Part shown: piece by piece, positions 42,647-52,979 of the stretch
Position numbering within the stretch: position 1 is the stretch's first letter
How the letters are laid out: each line of letters starts with the position of its first letter
NCBI RefSeq assembly: GCF_002154605.1
Contig: NZ_MUNE01000251.1
Span: 1-64,000 of the forward strand
DNA length: 64,000 nt
Source: Streptomyces milbemycinicus
Lineage (GTDB): Bacteria > Actinomycetota > Actinomycetes > Streptomycetales > Streptomycetaceae
Direction: 5' to 3'
The notes under the pieces: generated by a model
What the model saw: only the letters and a program-made list of their open reading frames with translations
Database searches by the model: none
What the model was told of the DNA's origin: nothing
Translations under genes and position numbers: made by a program

Positions 42647-44141
42647 GCCGCCCGTCGACGCGCCGGGGAATCCCGGCGAAGCCGTCCCGCAGCTCTTCGG
42701 GAAGCACCTCCTGCGGCGCGTTCTGCCAGGTGACAGGGCGCAGAAAGCGCCGCACCGCGTACGGACCCACGGAGGTGTGCAGGCTGTTCGTCGACGGCCA
42801 GGGACCGCCGTGGTGCTGTGCCCAGGAGACCAGGACGCCGGTGGGAAAGCCGTTGTAGAGCAGACGGCCGGCCAGGGGCCGCAGCACGCCGGTGAGACGG
42901 CGCACCGTCTCCGTCTCATCGGCCTCGGCGTGAATGGTTCCCGTCAGCGAAGCGGGCAGCGACCGCAGAACGGCCTCCGCGCGGCCTGGCGCATAGCGGA
43001 CCACGACGGCGGCCGGGCCGAAGCACTCTCCGACGGGCTCGTCCTGAAGCGTTTCGGAGTCGATCTCGAACAGCCGCGGCGTCACCGAGAACCCGGACCC
43101 GGACGGGGCGCCGCCCTCGGCGGCCGCCATCCCGCCGGCACGGTGGCGCAACTCCTCCGTGCCGGCCTCGTACGCGGTGGCGATGCGGGAGCCCAGCAAA
43201 GTGGCGGCCGACGCCTGGTCGATGAGCCGGGCGGCCTCCGAGACCAGCGCGTTGCCCGCTTCCCCGGCCGGAACGAGGACAAGACCGGGCTTGGTGCACA
43301 GTTGCCCGGCCGAACCCGTCACCGAGGCGACGAGTCCCGCCGCGATCTCGGAATGCCGGGCCCGCGCCGCGCCCTCGGTGACGACCACCGGGTTCAGACC
43401 GGCCAGCTCACCGTAGAACGGGATCGGATCCGGGCGCGCGTTGACGATATCGAGCAGCGCCCGGCCGCCCGTGAGGGAGCCGGTGAACCCCACGGCCTTG
43501 ATGTCCGGGTGGGCGACCAGGGCGGTGCCCGCCTCCCGGCCGAACACCAGCCCCAGCAGCCCGTCCGGACCGCCGGCCGCCGCGATGGCCGCGACCATTG
43601 TCTCGAAGACCAGCCGCGACAGGGCCGGGTGGGAGTCGTGGGCCTTGACGACGACGGGACAACCGGCGGCCAGCGCCGACACCGTGTCCCCGCCCGGTAC
43701 GGAGAACGCCAGGGGGAAGTTGCTCGCCCCGAAGACCGCGACCGGCCCGAGCGGGACCAGCATGCGGCGCAGATCGGGCCCGGCGCCCATCGGCGTCTCG
43801 CCCGCGTGGTCGATCGTCGCCTCCAGGAAACCGCCGTCCTCGACGACCTCGGCGAACAGACGGGCCTGGTAGACGGTGCGGGTCAGCTCGCCGCCGAGAC
43901 GCGCCTCGGGCAGCGCGGTCTCCCGCATCGCGAGGGCGACGATCTCCGGCCGCCGGGCCTCCAGTCCGTCGGCGACGGCCCGCAGGACCGCGGCACGCAG
44001 CGGGCGGCCACCGGCCTCGTACGGAACGGATGCGGCGGTGGCGCGTTCGACGACGGCGTCGAGCTCCTTGGGGGTGGTCGCGGTCGCGACGTCGTCGACG
44101 GCGCGGCCGGTGCTCGGGTCGATGCTCTGTATGACGTTCAC
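42630..44141 (-). CDS. Aldehyde dehydrogenase, 2-oxoglutarate-semialdehyde dehydrogenase type
   Basis: 503 residues from GTG 44141 (VNVIQSIDPSTG), with AGGGA upstream. Aldehyde dehydrogenase motifs: VFGASNFPLAFSVPGGDTVSALAAGCPVVVKAHDSHP (nucleotide), FTGSLTGGRALLD, FYGELAGLNPVVV (Glu base) and VTGSAGQLCTKPGLVLV (catalytic Cys). The Cys-Thr-Lys-Pro-Gly context is typical of NADP-preferring KGSADH, the last step from pentoses or hexarates to 2-oxoglutarate. Overlaps the convergent epimerase gene by 17 bases. Last gene of the minus-strand operon that begins at 45461. Confidence 0.9.
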   Translation of the reverse strand: MNVIQSIDPSTGRAVDDVATATTPKELDAVVERATAASVPYEAGGRPLRAAVLRAVADGLEARRPEIVALAMRETALPEARLGGELTRTVYQARLFAEVVEDGGFLEATIDHAGETPMGAGPDLRRMLVPLGPVAVFGASNFPLAFSVPGGDTVSALAAGCPVVVKAHDSHPALSRLVFETMVAAIAAAGGPDGLLGLVFGREAGTALVAHPDIKAVGFTGSLTGGRALLDIVNARPDPIPFYGELAGLNPVVVTEGAARARHSEIAAGLVASVTGSAGQLCTKPGLVLVPAGEAGNALVSEAARLIDQASAATLLGSRIATAYEAGTEELRHRAGGMAAAEGGAPSGSGFSVTPRLFEIDSETLQDEPVGECFGPAAVVVRYAPGRAEAVLRSLPASLTGTIHAEADETETVRRLTGVLRPLAGRLLYNGFPTGVLVSWAQHHGGPWPSTNSLHTSVGPYAVRRFLRPVTWQNAPQEVLPEELRDGFAGIPRRVDGRLTAPD

Positions 44142-44169
44142 GGGGTGTCCCTGGCCAGGTGTGGTGCGG

Positions 44170-44679
44170 TCAGTGTTCGGTGGCGGCGTATTCGGCATCG
44201 GGATGGGGGCGCTTCACGGGCGGCTCCATGTGGTGGCCGCCCGCGGCGTAGTCGTAGCCCTGGAGCGTCACCTCGGAACGCCCGTCGGACGCCGAGGCGT
44301 AGAAGGCGCGGATCTCGGTGATCAAGCCCGTATCGGGGTCGAAGCGGTACCACTCGTCACCCCGGAGGTAACCGCCGGGCCTGGTCTTCCAGTGCGTCCA
44401 CTCGATGACGGCCTGGAAGGTCTCGGGCTCGACGACGAGGCGTTCTATGGACCAGGCGGAGCCGATGGTGAGGACCAGCCGGCGCCAGTTCTCGGCGATC
44501 GTCGTGTTGCCGGCCCACGGCCCTTCCAGGCCGGGCGGGAAGTAGTGGACCGCGTCGGGGGTGAACTGGGCGGCCATCTTGGCCACGTCGGCTTCGTTGC
44601 AGCCGTCGAAGTACGTACGGATCGTGGACTCCATCCGGGCGCGTTGCGCGGCCGGGGGAAGATCGGCGAACCGGCTCAT
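44170..44679 (-). CDS. SnoaL/NTF2-like protein
   Basis: 169 residues from ATG 44679, overlapping the RraA-like gene by ATGA. Cone-shaped NTF2-like fold: RMESTIRTYFDGCNEADVAKMAAQFTPDAVHYFPPGLEGPWAGNTTIAENWRRLV and WTHWKTRPGGYLRGDEWYRFDPDTGLITEIRAFYAS. Such proteins can be small isomerases, dehydratases or hydrolases. Conserved His and Asp residues could be catalytic. Likely part of the sugar-acid route, exact step unknown. Confidence 0.8.
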   Translation of the reverse strand: MSRFADLPPAAQRARMESTIRTYFDGCNEADVAKMAAQFTPDAVHYFPPGLEGPWAGNTTIAENWRRLVLTIGSAWSIERLVVEPETFQAVIEWTHWKTRPGGYLRGDEWYRFDPDTGLITEIRAFYASASDGRSEVTLQGYDYAAGGHHMEPPVKRPHPDAEYAATEH

Positions 44680-45461
44680 GCGCGGGCCTCCTGGGTCTGG
44701 TGTTCCGGGCGTTCTGCGTTTTCCTGGTGTTCTTGGCGGGCGGACTTCCACTCCTCGTATTCCTTCAAGGTCTCGGCGCTGGGCGGGTAGGTGCCCCACA
44801 GCGGCTGCCCGTCCCGCACCCGCTGCTGTAGCCACCCCTCCAGCCGCTCCTGCTCGACGGAGGGCTCGGCGATCTCCGCTGCGAGGGACCGCGGCACGAC
44901 GATGACCCCGTCGCGGTCGCCCACGAGGATGTCTCCCGGGTAGACCGCGACCCCCGCGCAGGCGATGGGCACATTGAGGTCGGCGACATGGAACGCCGCG
45001 GGCCGGGTGGTGGCCGTGGTGGCACGCGCATAGGCCGGGAAGCCGAGTTCGGCGATCGCGGCGCCGTCACGGAAGGCGCCGTCGGTGACGAAGCCGGCGG
45101 CGCCGCGCTTCATGGCCCGCGTCACGAGCATGTCGCCGGCCGACGCCGCCGATGTGTCGTTCCGGCTGTCGACGACCATCACCTGGCGAGGGCCCAGGCT
45201 CTCCACCGCCTCCCACTGAAGGACATTTCCGGTCCGGTAGGGGTCACCCACCGGGTCGGTGTCCTCGCGGGACGGGATGAAGCGCATGGTGAACGCCTCG
45301 CCCACGAAGCCGTCGAAACCCCCGCCGACGGGGGAGAGGCCCACGAGGAACGGCTGTCGTATCCCGCGTTTGTACAGCTGGGTGGCGAGGGTCGCGGTGC
45401 TCACCTGGCCGAGTTGGCCGAAGACGGCGCCGTCCAAGGGCGCCGATGCGTCTGGGGACAC
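44676..45461 (-). CDS. RraA-like/HMG-CHA aldolase family protein
   Basis: 261 residues from GTG 45461, with AAAGGA upstream. Family core: VMVVDSRNDTSAASAGDMLVTRAMKRGAAGFVTDGAFRDGAAIAELGFPAYAR and VYPGDILVGDRDGVIVVPRSLA. G-x-x-x-T-D-G-x-x-R-D matches the catalytic Arg and metal Asp of the class II pyruvate aldolases (HMG/CHA aldolase). A C-terminal tail rich in Glu and Gln is an extension. It could cleave a 4-hydroxy-2-oxo acid to pyruvate, a sensible end step for sugar-acid breakdown. First gene of a minus-strand operon. Confidence 0.86.
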   Translation of the reverse strand: MSPDASAPLDGAVFGQLGQVSTATLATQLYKRGIRQPFLVGLSPVGGGFDGFVGEAFTMRFIPSREDTDPVGDPYRTGNVLQWEAVESLGPRQVMVVDSRNDTSAASAGDMLVTRAMKRGAAGFVTDGAFRDGAAIAELGFPAYARATTATTRPAAFHVADLNVPIACAGVAVYPGDILVGDRDGVIVVPRSLAAEIAEPSVEQERLEGWLQQRVRDGQPLWGTYPPSAETLKEYEEWKSARQEHQENAERPEHQTQEARA

Positions 45462-45564
45462 CTGATCGTCCTTTCTGACCGCTGTGGCGCGTACGTCCGT
45501 CGGATGGGAGCGGCCACGCGGTCGCGACTGGTGTGTCGGAACGCTAACACCGCAGCACCCAAGA

Positions 45565-45601
45565 TTCCCAGTGGAAGGAACGTGTTCCCGCTCAATGGGA
45601 A
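45565..45601. promoter_or_regulatory. Operator candidates TTCCC-N7-GGGAA and TTCCCAGTGGAA
   Basis: TTCCC-GCTCAAT-GGGAA (45585-45601) is a perfect 5-bp-arm dyad, and TTCC-CAGT-GGAA (45565-45576) lies just left of it, in the 274-base divergent gap between the RraA-like operon and the organic-acid MFS gene. The first has the same form as the dyad at 41653-41669, implying one regulator for both promoters. Confidence 0.6.
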
Positions 45602-45735
45602 TCCGATGTTGTCCTTGACGCTGCCTCGGGGTGAATCTACGGTGTGTCCCGCCAGTCGATACACCATCCCATCCATTGAGACCGGAAAGTGTTCGGCTGA
45701 CTCCTGTCAATGACGACGGAAGAGACGGCTGCACC

Positions 45736-47145
45736 ATGACATCCCTGACCGGCAGTACCGATTCCCACAGCCCCGCGTCCCCGTCGCAGACCCCGAAAGC
45801 GACACCCCTCTCCAGTGCCGTCGCCAAGATCATGCGCAGAGTCATCCCGCTGTTCGCCATCATGATGATGTGCAATCAGCTCAACCGCTCCAATATCGGC
45901 TACGCGGAAAGCCATCTCGAAGCCGATCTGGGAATAGGCGCCACCGCCTACGGACTCGGTGCGGGACTCTTCTTCATCGCCTACTTCATCTTCGAGGTGC
46001 CGAGCAATCTGCTGATGAAGCGATTCGGCCCCAAGATATGGCTGTCCAGAATCTGCGTCAGTTGGGGCATCGTCTCGGCGTGCATGCTCTTCGCACAAGG
46101 GCCCACCAGCTTCTACGTTCTGCGGTTCCTTCTCGGTATGGCCGAAGCCGGCTTCGTACCCGCCGTTCTGTACTATCTGGCGACCTGGCTGCCCAACGCC
46201 TACCGGGGCCGGGCCAACGCCCGGTACGCCGTCGGCGCGCTCGTGGCGTTCTCCCTCTCGGGTCCCCTGTCGGGTCCGCTGCTGGGGATGGACGGCACCC
46301 TCGGACTCCGTGGCTGGCAGTGGATGTTCCTGGTCGAAGGGGCCATGTCGGTCGCCATCGGTGTCTTCGCCTTCTTCCGTCTCGACTCCCGGATCGAGGA
46401 CGCGAGCTGGCTCACCGCCGACGAGAAGCGCGAGCTCACCGCCGCCATCGACGCGGAGGACGCGGCGTATCTGAACCGGCACGGCGATGACCGCCCGACC
46501 TTCTGGTCCGTACTGCGCGACCCCAAGATCCTGCTGTTTGTCTTCGTCTACTTCTCGGTCCAGATGTCGATCTACGCCAACACCTTCTGGCTGCCGTCGA
46601 TCGTCCGGGACATCAAGGGCACCAACGACGTCACCGTGGGCCTGCTCTCCTCCGTGCCGTGGGTCTTCGCCATGGTCGCCATGTTCCTGCTCGCCCGGAT
46701 CGGAGACCGCACCGGCCGGCGCAAGCCGCTGCTCATCGGAGCCCTCGTCGCCGCGGCTGTCGGCTCCTACCTCGCCGCCGTCGCCTCCCCCTGGCTCGCC
46801 CTGGTGATGCTCACGGTCGCCGCCATGGGCTTCAAGAGCATCAGCCCCATCTTCTGGCCCATCGTCCAGCGCACCGTCCACCCGATGGTGATCGGCGTGG
46901 CCATCGCCGTCATCAACTCGATAGCGAATCTCGGCGGGTTTGTCGCGCCTTACGGGTTCGGGGTCGTCAAGCAGCAGACAGGGAGCACGCAGTGGGGTCT
47001 GATCGGCCTCGCCGTCTTCTCTCTCATCGCCGCACTCGCCTCCTTTCTCATCCGTGAAAACGAGGACGAGAACCCTGGCCTCTCCCGGAAAAAGGAATCC
47101 GCAAAGGCCGCACCGCAAGTACCCGCACCTCAGCTGAGAAATTGA
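45736..47145 (+). CDS. MFS transporter, anion:cation symporter (hexuronate/glucarate-type)
   Basis: 469 residues from ATG 45736. The ACS family pattern is clear: RVIPLFAIMMMCNQLNRSNIGYAESHLEADLGIGATAYGLGAGLFFIAYFIFEVPSNLLMKRFGPKIWLSRICVSWG and FYVLRFLLGMAEAGFVPAVLYYLATWLP. Relatives import galactarate, glucarate, galactonate, phthalate or tartrate. With the dehydratase gene downstream it probably brings in a sugar acid. The FAH-fold gene follows after 17 bases. Confidence 0.92.
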   Translation: MTSLTGSTDSHSPASPSQTPKATPLSSAVAKIMRRVIPLFAIMMMCNQLNRSNIGYAESHLEADLGIGATAYGLGAGLFFIAYFIFEVPSNLLMKRFGPKIWLSRICVSWGIVSACMLFAQGPTSFYVLRFLLGMAEAGFVPAVLYYLATWLPNAYRGRANARYAVGALVAFSLSGPLSGPLLGMDGTLGLRGWQWMFLVEGAMSVAIGVFAFFRLDSRIEDASWLTADEKRELTAAIDAEDAAYLNRHGDDRPTFWSVLRDPKILLFVFVYFSVQMSIYANTFWLPSIVRDIKGTNDVTVGLLSSVPWVFAMVAMFLLARIGDRTGRRKPLLIGALVAAAVGSYLAAVASPWLALVMLTVAAMGFKSISPIFWPIVQRTVHPMVIGVAIAVINSIANLGGFVAPYGFGVVKQQTGSTQWGLIGLAVFSLIAALASFLIRENEDENPGLSRKKESAKAAPQVPAPQLRN

Positions 47146-47162
47146 TCCGGGAGGGTCCACCC

Positions 47163-47987
47163 ATGCGTCTGAGTACCATCGTCCACGACGGCCGTCGAAC
47201 GCTCGCCATCGCCGAAGGGCCCGGCGACACATGGCGACTCGCCCCCGGCCACCTCCGCCTGGAAGACATCATCGCCGGCGCCCCCATCCCGGCCGGCGGC
47301 GCATCGCTGACCGCCGACGAGGTCGTGCCCGTACTGCCCCACCGGCCCGGCACGATCTTCGGCATCGGCCTCAACTACCTCGACACCATCACCGAGATGG
47401 GCTGGCCGCGCCCCAAAGCGCCGTATCTCTTCACCAAACTCTCCTCCAGTGCCATCGGCACCGGCGAGGCCATCGTCATCGACGCCGCGGTCACCCGGCG
47501 CGTCGACTGGGAGACCGAACTCGCGGTCGTCATCGGTGCCGAGGCCCGCGACATCCCCGAGGACAAGGCGCTCGATGTCGTGTTCGGCTACACCGTCGCC
47601 AATGACGTATCGGCCCGCGATCTCCAGGCCGACGACGGCCAATGGGTGCGAGGCAAGGGACTCGACACCTTCTGCCCGCTCGGCCCCGTCGTCGTCACGG
47701 CCGACGAGATCAAGGATCCGCAGGCGCTCGCCGTACGGACGTGGGTCAACGGAGAGAAGGTGCAGGACGGCACCACCGCCGACATGCTCTTCTCGGTCCG
47801 CTCGCTCATCGCCTACCTCAGCCGCTTCTTCACGCTCCGGCCCGGCGATGTGATCCTCACCGGAACCCCCTCGGGATGCGGTGACTTCATGGACCCGCCG
47901 CGCGCCCTGCGCCCCGGGGACACGGTGATGTCGGAGGTGGAGGGCATCGGCCGCCTCGTCAACCCGGTGCGGGCGGCGGGGGAGTAG
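47163..47987 (+). CDS. Fumarylacetoacetate-hydrolase-fold protein
   Basis: 274 residues from ATG 47163, with GGGAGGG upstream. FAH C-terminal fold with metal ligands in RRVDWETELAVVIGAEARDI (E-x-E) and NDVSARDLQADDGQWVRGKGLDTFCPLGP, plus ILTGTPSGCGDF. Candidate activities are 2-keto-3-deoxy-aldonate dehydratase (as in the Weimberg-type pathway, feeding KGSADH), 2,4-diketo-3-deoxy-aldonate hydrolase, or oxaloacetate/acylpyruvate hydrolase. The pairing with an aldehyde dehydrogenase of KGSADH type favours the dehydratase reading, as inference. Confidence 0.86.
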   Translation: MRLSTIVHDGRRTLAIAEGPGDTWRLAPGHLRLEDIIAGAPIPAGGASLTADEVVPVLPHRPGTIFGIGLNYLDTITEMGWPRPKAPYLFTKLSSSAIGTGEAIVIDAAVTRRVDWETELAVVIGAEARDIPEDKALDVVFGYTVANDVSARDLQADDGQWVRGKGLDTFCPLGPVVVTADEIKDPQALAVRTWVNGEKVQDGTTADMLFSVRSLIAYLSRFFTLRPGDVILTGTPSGCGDFMDPPRALRPGDTVMSEVEGIGRLVNPVRAAGE

Positions 47988-48036
47988 GGCGCACCGGACC
48001 GTTCCACCGCCGATCCGCCCTCGCTCGCGGATCGAG

Positions 48037-48096
48037 CATCAGCGCAGGCATCAACGCAGGCATCAACGCAGGCATCAACGCAGGCATCAGTTCAGG
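48037..48096. repeat. Five tandem 12-bp units before the second dehydratase gene
   Basis: Units of CATCAACGCAGG: one variant (CATCAGCGCAGG), three exact copies, then CATCAGTTCAGG, running directly into the ribosome site CAGGAG of the gene at 48113. Non-coding on the plus strand. Copy number may vary between strains and could change mRNA leader length. Confidence 0.8.
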
Positions 48097-48112
48097 CATC
48101 CAGGAGCACCTC

Positions 48113-49303
48113 ATGAGCATCGCCCCCAGCGAGTCGGTCGTCTTCAAGCCCTGGGCATCCGCCCCGGGCGAGGCGACCACCGACCGTATCCAGTCGGTCC
48201 GCCTCTCCCTCGTCAATCTGCCCCTCCACGCGCCCATCAGCGACGCCAAGGTATTGACCGGCCGCCAGAAGCCGCTCACCGAGATCGCCTTCCTCTTCGC
48301 CGAGATCAGGACCGAAGGCGGCCATGAGGGCCTGGGCTTCAGCTACTCCAAGCGCGCCGGCGGACCCGCCATCTACGCCCACGCCAAGGAGATCGCCCCC
48401 GAGCTGATCGGCGAGGACCCGAGCGACACCGGCAGGCTGTGGAGCAAGCTGGTGTGGGCCGGCGCCTCCATGGGGCGCAGCGGTGTGGCCGTCCAGGGCA
48501 TCGCGGCCCTCGACATCGCTCTGTGGGACCTCAAGGCGCGGCGGGCGGGTCTGCCGCTCGCCAAACTGCTGGGCGCTCACCGCGACTCGGTGGACGTCTA
48601 CAACACGAGCGGCGGCTATCTGTCGATGCCGATCAAGGAGGTGCTGGAGAACGTCGACCTGGCCCGGGCCCGTGGCGTCGGCGGCATCAAGCTCAAGGTC
48701 GGCTCGCCGGACCCGTCGGTCGACCTCAAGCGCGTCGAGGCGGTGCGGGAACACCTCGGCGACGACGTTCCGCTGATGGTCGACGCCAACCAGCAGTGGG
48801 ACCGGATCACGGCGACCCGGGTCGGCCGTGTTCTGGAGAACTTCAACCTCACGTGGATCGAGGAACCGCTCGACGCGTACGACGCCGAGGGGCACGCGGC
48901 CCTCGCGGCCACGCTCGACACCCCCATCGCCACGGGTGAGATGCTGACCAGCGTGGGCGAACACGCGGCGCTCATCGAGGCGGGATCGTCCGACTTCGTC
49001 CAGCCCGATGCGCCCCGGGTGGGCGGCATCACCCCGTTCCTGCGGATCGCGGCGCTCGCCGACCACAAGGGCCGGGCTCTCGCACCGCACTTCGTGATGG
49101 AGATCCACCTCCACCTGTCCGCGGCCTATCCGCGTACGGCGTGGGTGGAGCACTTCGAATGGCTGGAGCCGATGTTCAACGAGCGCCTTGAACTCAAGGA
49201 CGGTCGCATGATCATCCCGAACCGCGCCGGACTCGGCCTCTCCCTCAGCGAGCAGGCGGCCGCATGGACCACGGAGTCGGCGGTGTTCGGCAGCGGCGCC
49301 TGA
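48113..49303 (+). CDS. Enolase-superfamily dehydratase, L-talarate/galactarate dehydratase-like
   Basis: 396 residues. Complete mandelate racemase subgroup active site: K193-L-K195, metal ligands D224, E250 and E276, and H326 in LAPHFVMEIHLHLSAAYP. The order and spacing resemble Salmonella L-talarate/galactarate dehydratase. It would convert an imported hexarate, or a related acid, to a 2-keto-3-deoxy product. Same strand and likely the same operon as the MFS and FAH-fold genes, 125 bases downstream with a tandem repeat in the gap. Confidence 0.88.
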   Translation: MSIAPSESVVFKPWASAPGEATTDRIQSVRLSLVNLPLHAPISDAKVLTGRQKPLTEIAFLFAEIRTEGGHEGLGFSYSKRAGGPAIYAHAKEIAPELIGEDPSDTGRLWSKLVWAGASMGRSGVAVQGIAALDIALWDLKARRAGLPLAKLLGAHRDSVDVYNTSGGYLSMPIKEVLENVDLARARGVGGIKLKVGSPDPSVDLKRVEAVREHLGDDVPLMVDANQQWDRITATRVGRVLENFNLTWIEEPLDAYDAEGHAALAATLDTPIATGEMLTSVGEHAALIEAGSSDFVQPDAPRVGGITPFLRIAALADHKGRALAPHFVMEIHLHLSAAYPRTAWVEHFEWLEPMFNERLELKDGRMIIPNRAGLGLSLSEQAAAWTTESAVFGSGA

Positions 49304-49333
49304 GAAGCGGAAGGATGCAGGGTCACCCGAGGG

Positions 49334-51112
<1,779 letters not shown>

Positions 51113-51129
51113 GAGGATGCTCCTGTCGG

Positions 51130-51157
51130 TCGGTACATCGAAGTCGGTACATCGAAG
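51130..51157. repeat. Exact 14-bp tandem duplication in the gcl leader
   Basis: TCGGTACATCGAAG occurs twice back to back in the 70-base gap between the reductase gene and gcl, a recent slippage duplication. Confidence 0.7.
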
Positions 51158-51182
51158 AGGCGTGGGTTGTGTTGGTGCGGGT

Positions 51183-52079
51183 TCAGCGCGGGTCGCGGCC
51201 GGCCAGCCGCTCGACCCCGCGCAGCAGCGCGGAGTGGTCAAGGCCGCCGTCGCCGCAGGCACGGGCCGAGGCGACCAGCTGGGCGACCACGGCTCCCACG
51301 GGCAGCGGCGCACTCACCGCACGTGCGGCGTCGGTGACGATGCCCATGTCCTTGTGGTGCAGATCGATCCGGAAGCCGGGCTTGAAATCACGGCTGAGCA
51401 CCGCGCCCCGCTTACGGGCCAGGACGGTGGAGCCGGCGAGGCCGCCACCGAGGACTTCCAGCGCCGCCTCCAGGTCCACTCCGGCGTTCTCCAGGAACAC
51501 CACGGCCTCGGCCAGCGCCTGGAGGTGGATGGCGACCATCAGCTGGTTGGCGGCCTTGACCGTCTGTCCGGCCCCGTGCGGGCCCACATGCACGATGGTG
51601 GTGCCCAGCGCCTCGAACACCGGCCCGGCGTCGGCGAAGTCGTCCGGATCGCCGCCGACCATGATGGACAGCACGCCCTCGATGGCGCCTGCCTCTCCGC
51701 CGGACACCGGGGCGTCGAGCGTACGCAGGCCCTTGTCCCGCGCGGCGGCCGCCACCTCCAGCGAGGTCTGCGGGGTGATGCTGCTCATGTCGATCAGCAG
51801 GGTGCCGGGCGCGGCGTGTTCCAGGACGCCGCCCTCGCCGAGGACGACCTCCTTCACCTGCTGATCGGCCGGGACCATGGTGATCACGACCTCGGCGTCG
51901 GACACCGCCTCGGCGATGCTGTCGGCGCCCCGGCCACCGGCTGCGACCAGGGTGTCGGTGGCCGCACGGCTGCGGTTGTGTCCGGTGACGGTGTGTCCGG
52001 CCCGTACCAGGTTGGCGGCCATCGGGCCGCCCATGATGCCCAGGCCGATGAAGGCGATCTTCCGGGAAGTGGCACTCAT
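51183..52079 (-). CDS. glxR: Tartronate semialdehyde reductase (2-hydroxy-3-oxopropionate reductase)
   Basis: 298 residues from ATG 52079. Beta-hydroxyacid dehydrogenase signatures: [31 protein letters not shown] (NAD(P) site and substrate motif), [22 protein letters not shown], and catalytic Lys in [18 protein letters not shown] after beta-2 suggests NADPH or mixed cofactor use. Reduces tartronate semialdehyde to glycerate. Operon with hyi and gcl. Confidence 0.93.
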   Translation of the reverse strand: MSATSRKIAFIGLGIMGGPMAANLVRAGHTVTGHNRSRAATDTLVAAGGRGADSIAEAVSDAEVVITMVPADQQVKEVVLGEGGVLEHAAPGTLLIDMSSITPQTSLEVAAAARDKGLRTLDAPVSGGEAGAIEGVLSIMVGGDPDDFADAGPVFEALGTTIVHVGPHGAGQTVKAANQLMVAIHLQALAEAVVFLENAGVDLEAALEVLGGGLAGSTVLARKRGAVLSRDFKPGFRIDLHHKDMGIVTDAARAVSAPLPVGAVVAQLVASARACGDGGLDHSALLRGVERLAGRDPR

Positions 52080-52148
52080 CGTAGGTTCCTTCGTGTCATC
52101 GGTGTGTGGTCGGGGTTGTCCGGGTGGTCGCGGGCGTCCCGATCCCGG

Positions 52149-52979
52149 TCAGGCGTGGCGGTCGCTGCCGCGCCGTTCGCGCGGGAGCCAGTCGAAGCTG
52201 TCCGCGGTCGGGCCCTCGGACTTGTACTCCAGGCCCACCCAGCCGGCGTAGCCCACGGCCTGGAGGTCGGCCAGCAGCCCGTCGAGGTCCAGCCCTCCCG
52301 TACCGGGCGCTCCCCGCCCGGGCGCGTCCGCGATCTGTACGTGTCCGATGCGGTCGGCGTGGGCGGCGATGGCACCGGCCACGTCGTCTCCGTTGACGGC
52401 GAGGTGGTAGAGGTCGGCCAGGAGGCGGAGGTTGCGGCTGCCGGACTCGGCCGCCACCCGGTCGATGACGGCGAGCGCGTCCGCGGCGGTGCGCAGCGGA
52501 TACGCGGGGGCGCCGCTGACCGGCTCCACCAGGACCGTGCCGCCGATGCGCTCGACGGCCTTGGCCGCCAGCGCCAGATGCTCCACCGCGAGGTCGTCCT
52601 GGTGCGCCGGGGCGACGCCGTCGAGCCGGTTGCCGTACAGGGCGTTGAACGACCGGCAGCCCAGTTGCTCACCGATCGCCACGGTGACGTCGATGTTGTC
52701 GCGGAACTCCGCTGCCCGGGCCGGCCAGGACACCAGGCCACGGTCGCCCCCGGGCATGTCCCCGGCGAAGAAGTTCAGCCCGGTCAGCCGGACACCGGCG
52801 TCACGCACCGCCCGGACGAAGGCGTCGGCCTCCGCATCCGTCGGCACGGCCGTCGCGTAGGGCCACCAGAACTCGACCGCGTCGAACCCGGCGGCCTTCG
52901 CGGCGGCCGGACGCTCCAGCAGCGGCAGTTCGGTGAAGAGGATCGACGCGTTGACGGTGTAGGGAAGTCGGTGCTTCAT
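52149..52979 (-). CDS. hyi: Hydroxypyruvate isomerase
   Basis: 276 residues. Xylose-isomerase-like TIM barrel: RLPYTVNASILFTELPLLERPAAAKAAGFDAVEFWWPY, metal Glu in GTVLVEPVSG, DLYHLAVNGDD and HVQIADAPGRGAPGTGGLD, Glu in VGLEYKSEGPTADSFDWL. Interconverts hydroxypyruvate and tartronate semialdehyde. Its start overlaps the preceding stop as TGATG. Confidence 0.93.
   Translation of the reverse strand: MKHRLPYTVNASILFTELPLLERPAAAKAAGFDAVEFWWPYATAVPTDAEADAFVRAVRDAGVRLTGLNFFAGDMPGGDRGLVSWPARAAEFRDNIDVTVAIGEQLGCRSFNALYGNRLDGVAPAHQDDLAVEHLALAAKAVERIGGTVLVEPVSGAPAYPLRTAADALAVIDRVAAESGSRNLRLLADLYHLAVNGDDVAGAIAAHADRIGHVQIADAPGRGAPGTGGLDLDGLLADLQAVGYAGWVGLEYKSEGPTADSFDWLPRERRGSDRHA

Noticed and set aside
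45637-47232. 531-codon minus-strand frame opposite the organic-acid MFS gene
   Set aside because: Glu/Gly/Asp-rich antisense shadow with no domain; the plus-strand MFS protein is unambiguous.
48037-48096. Possible CRISPR-like array
   Set aside because: Direct tandem 12-mers with no spacers; a simple repeat.
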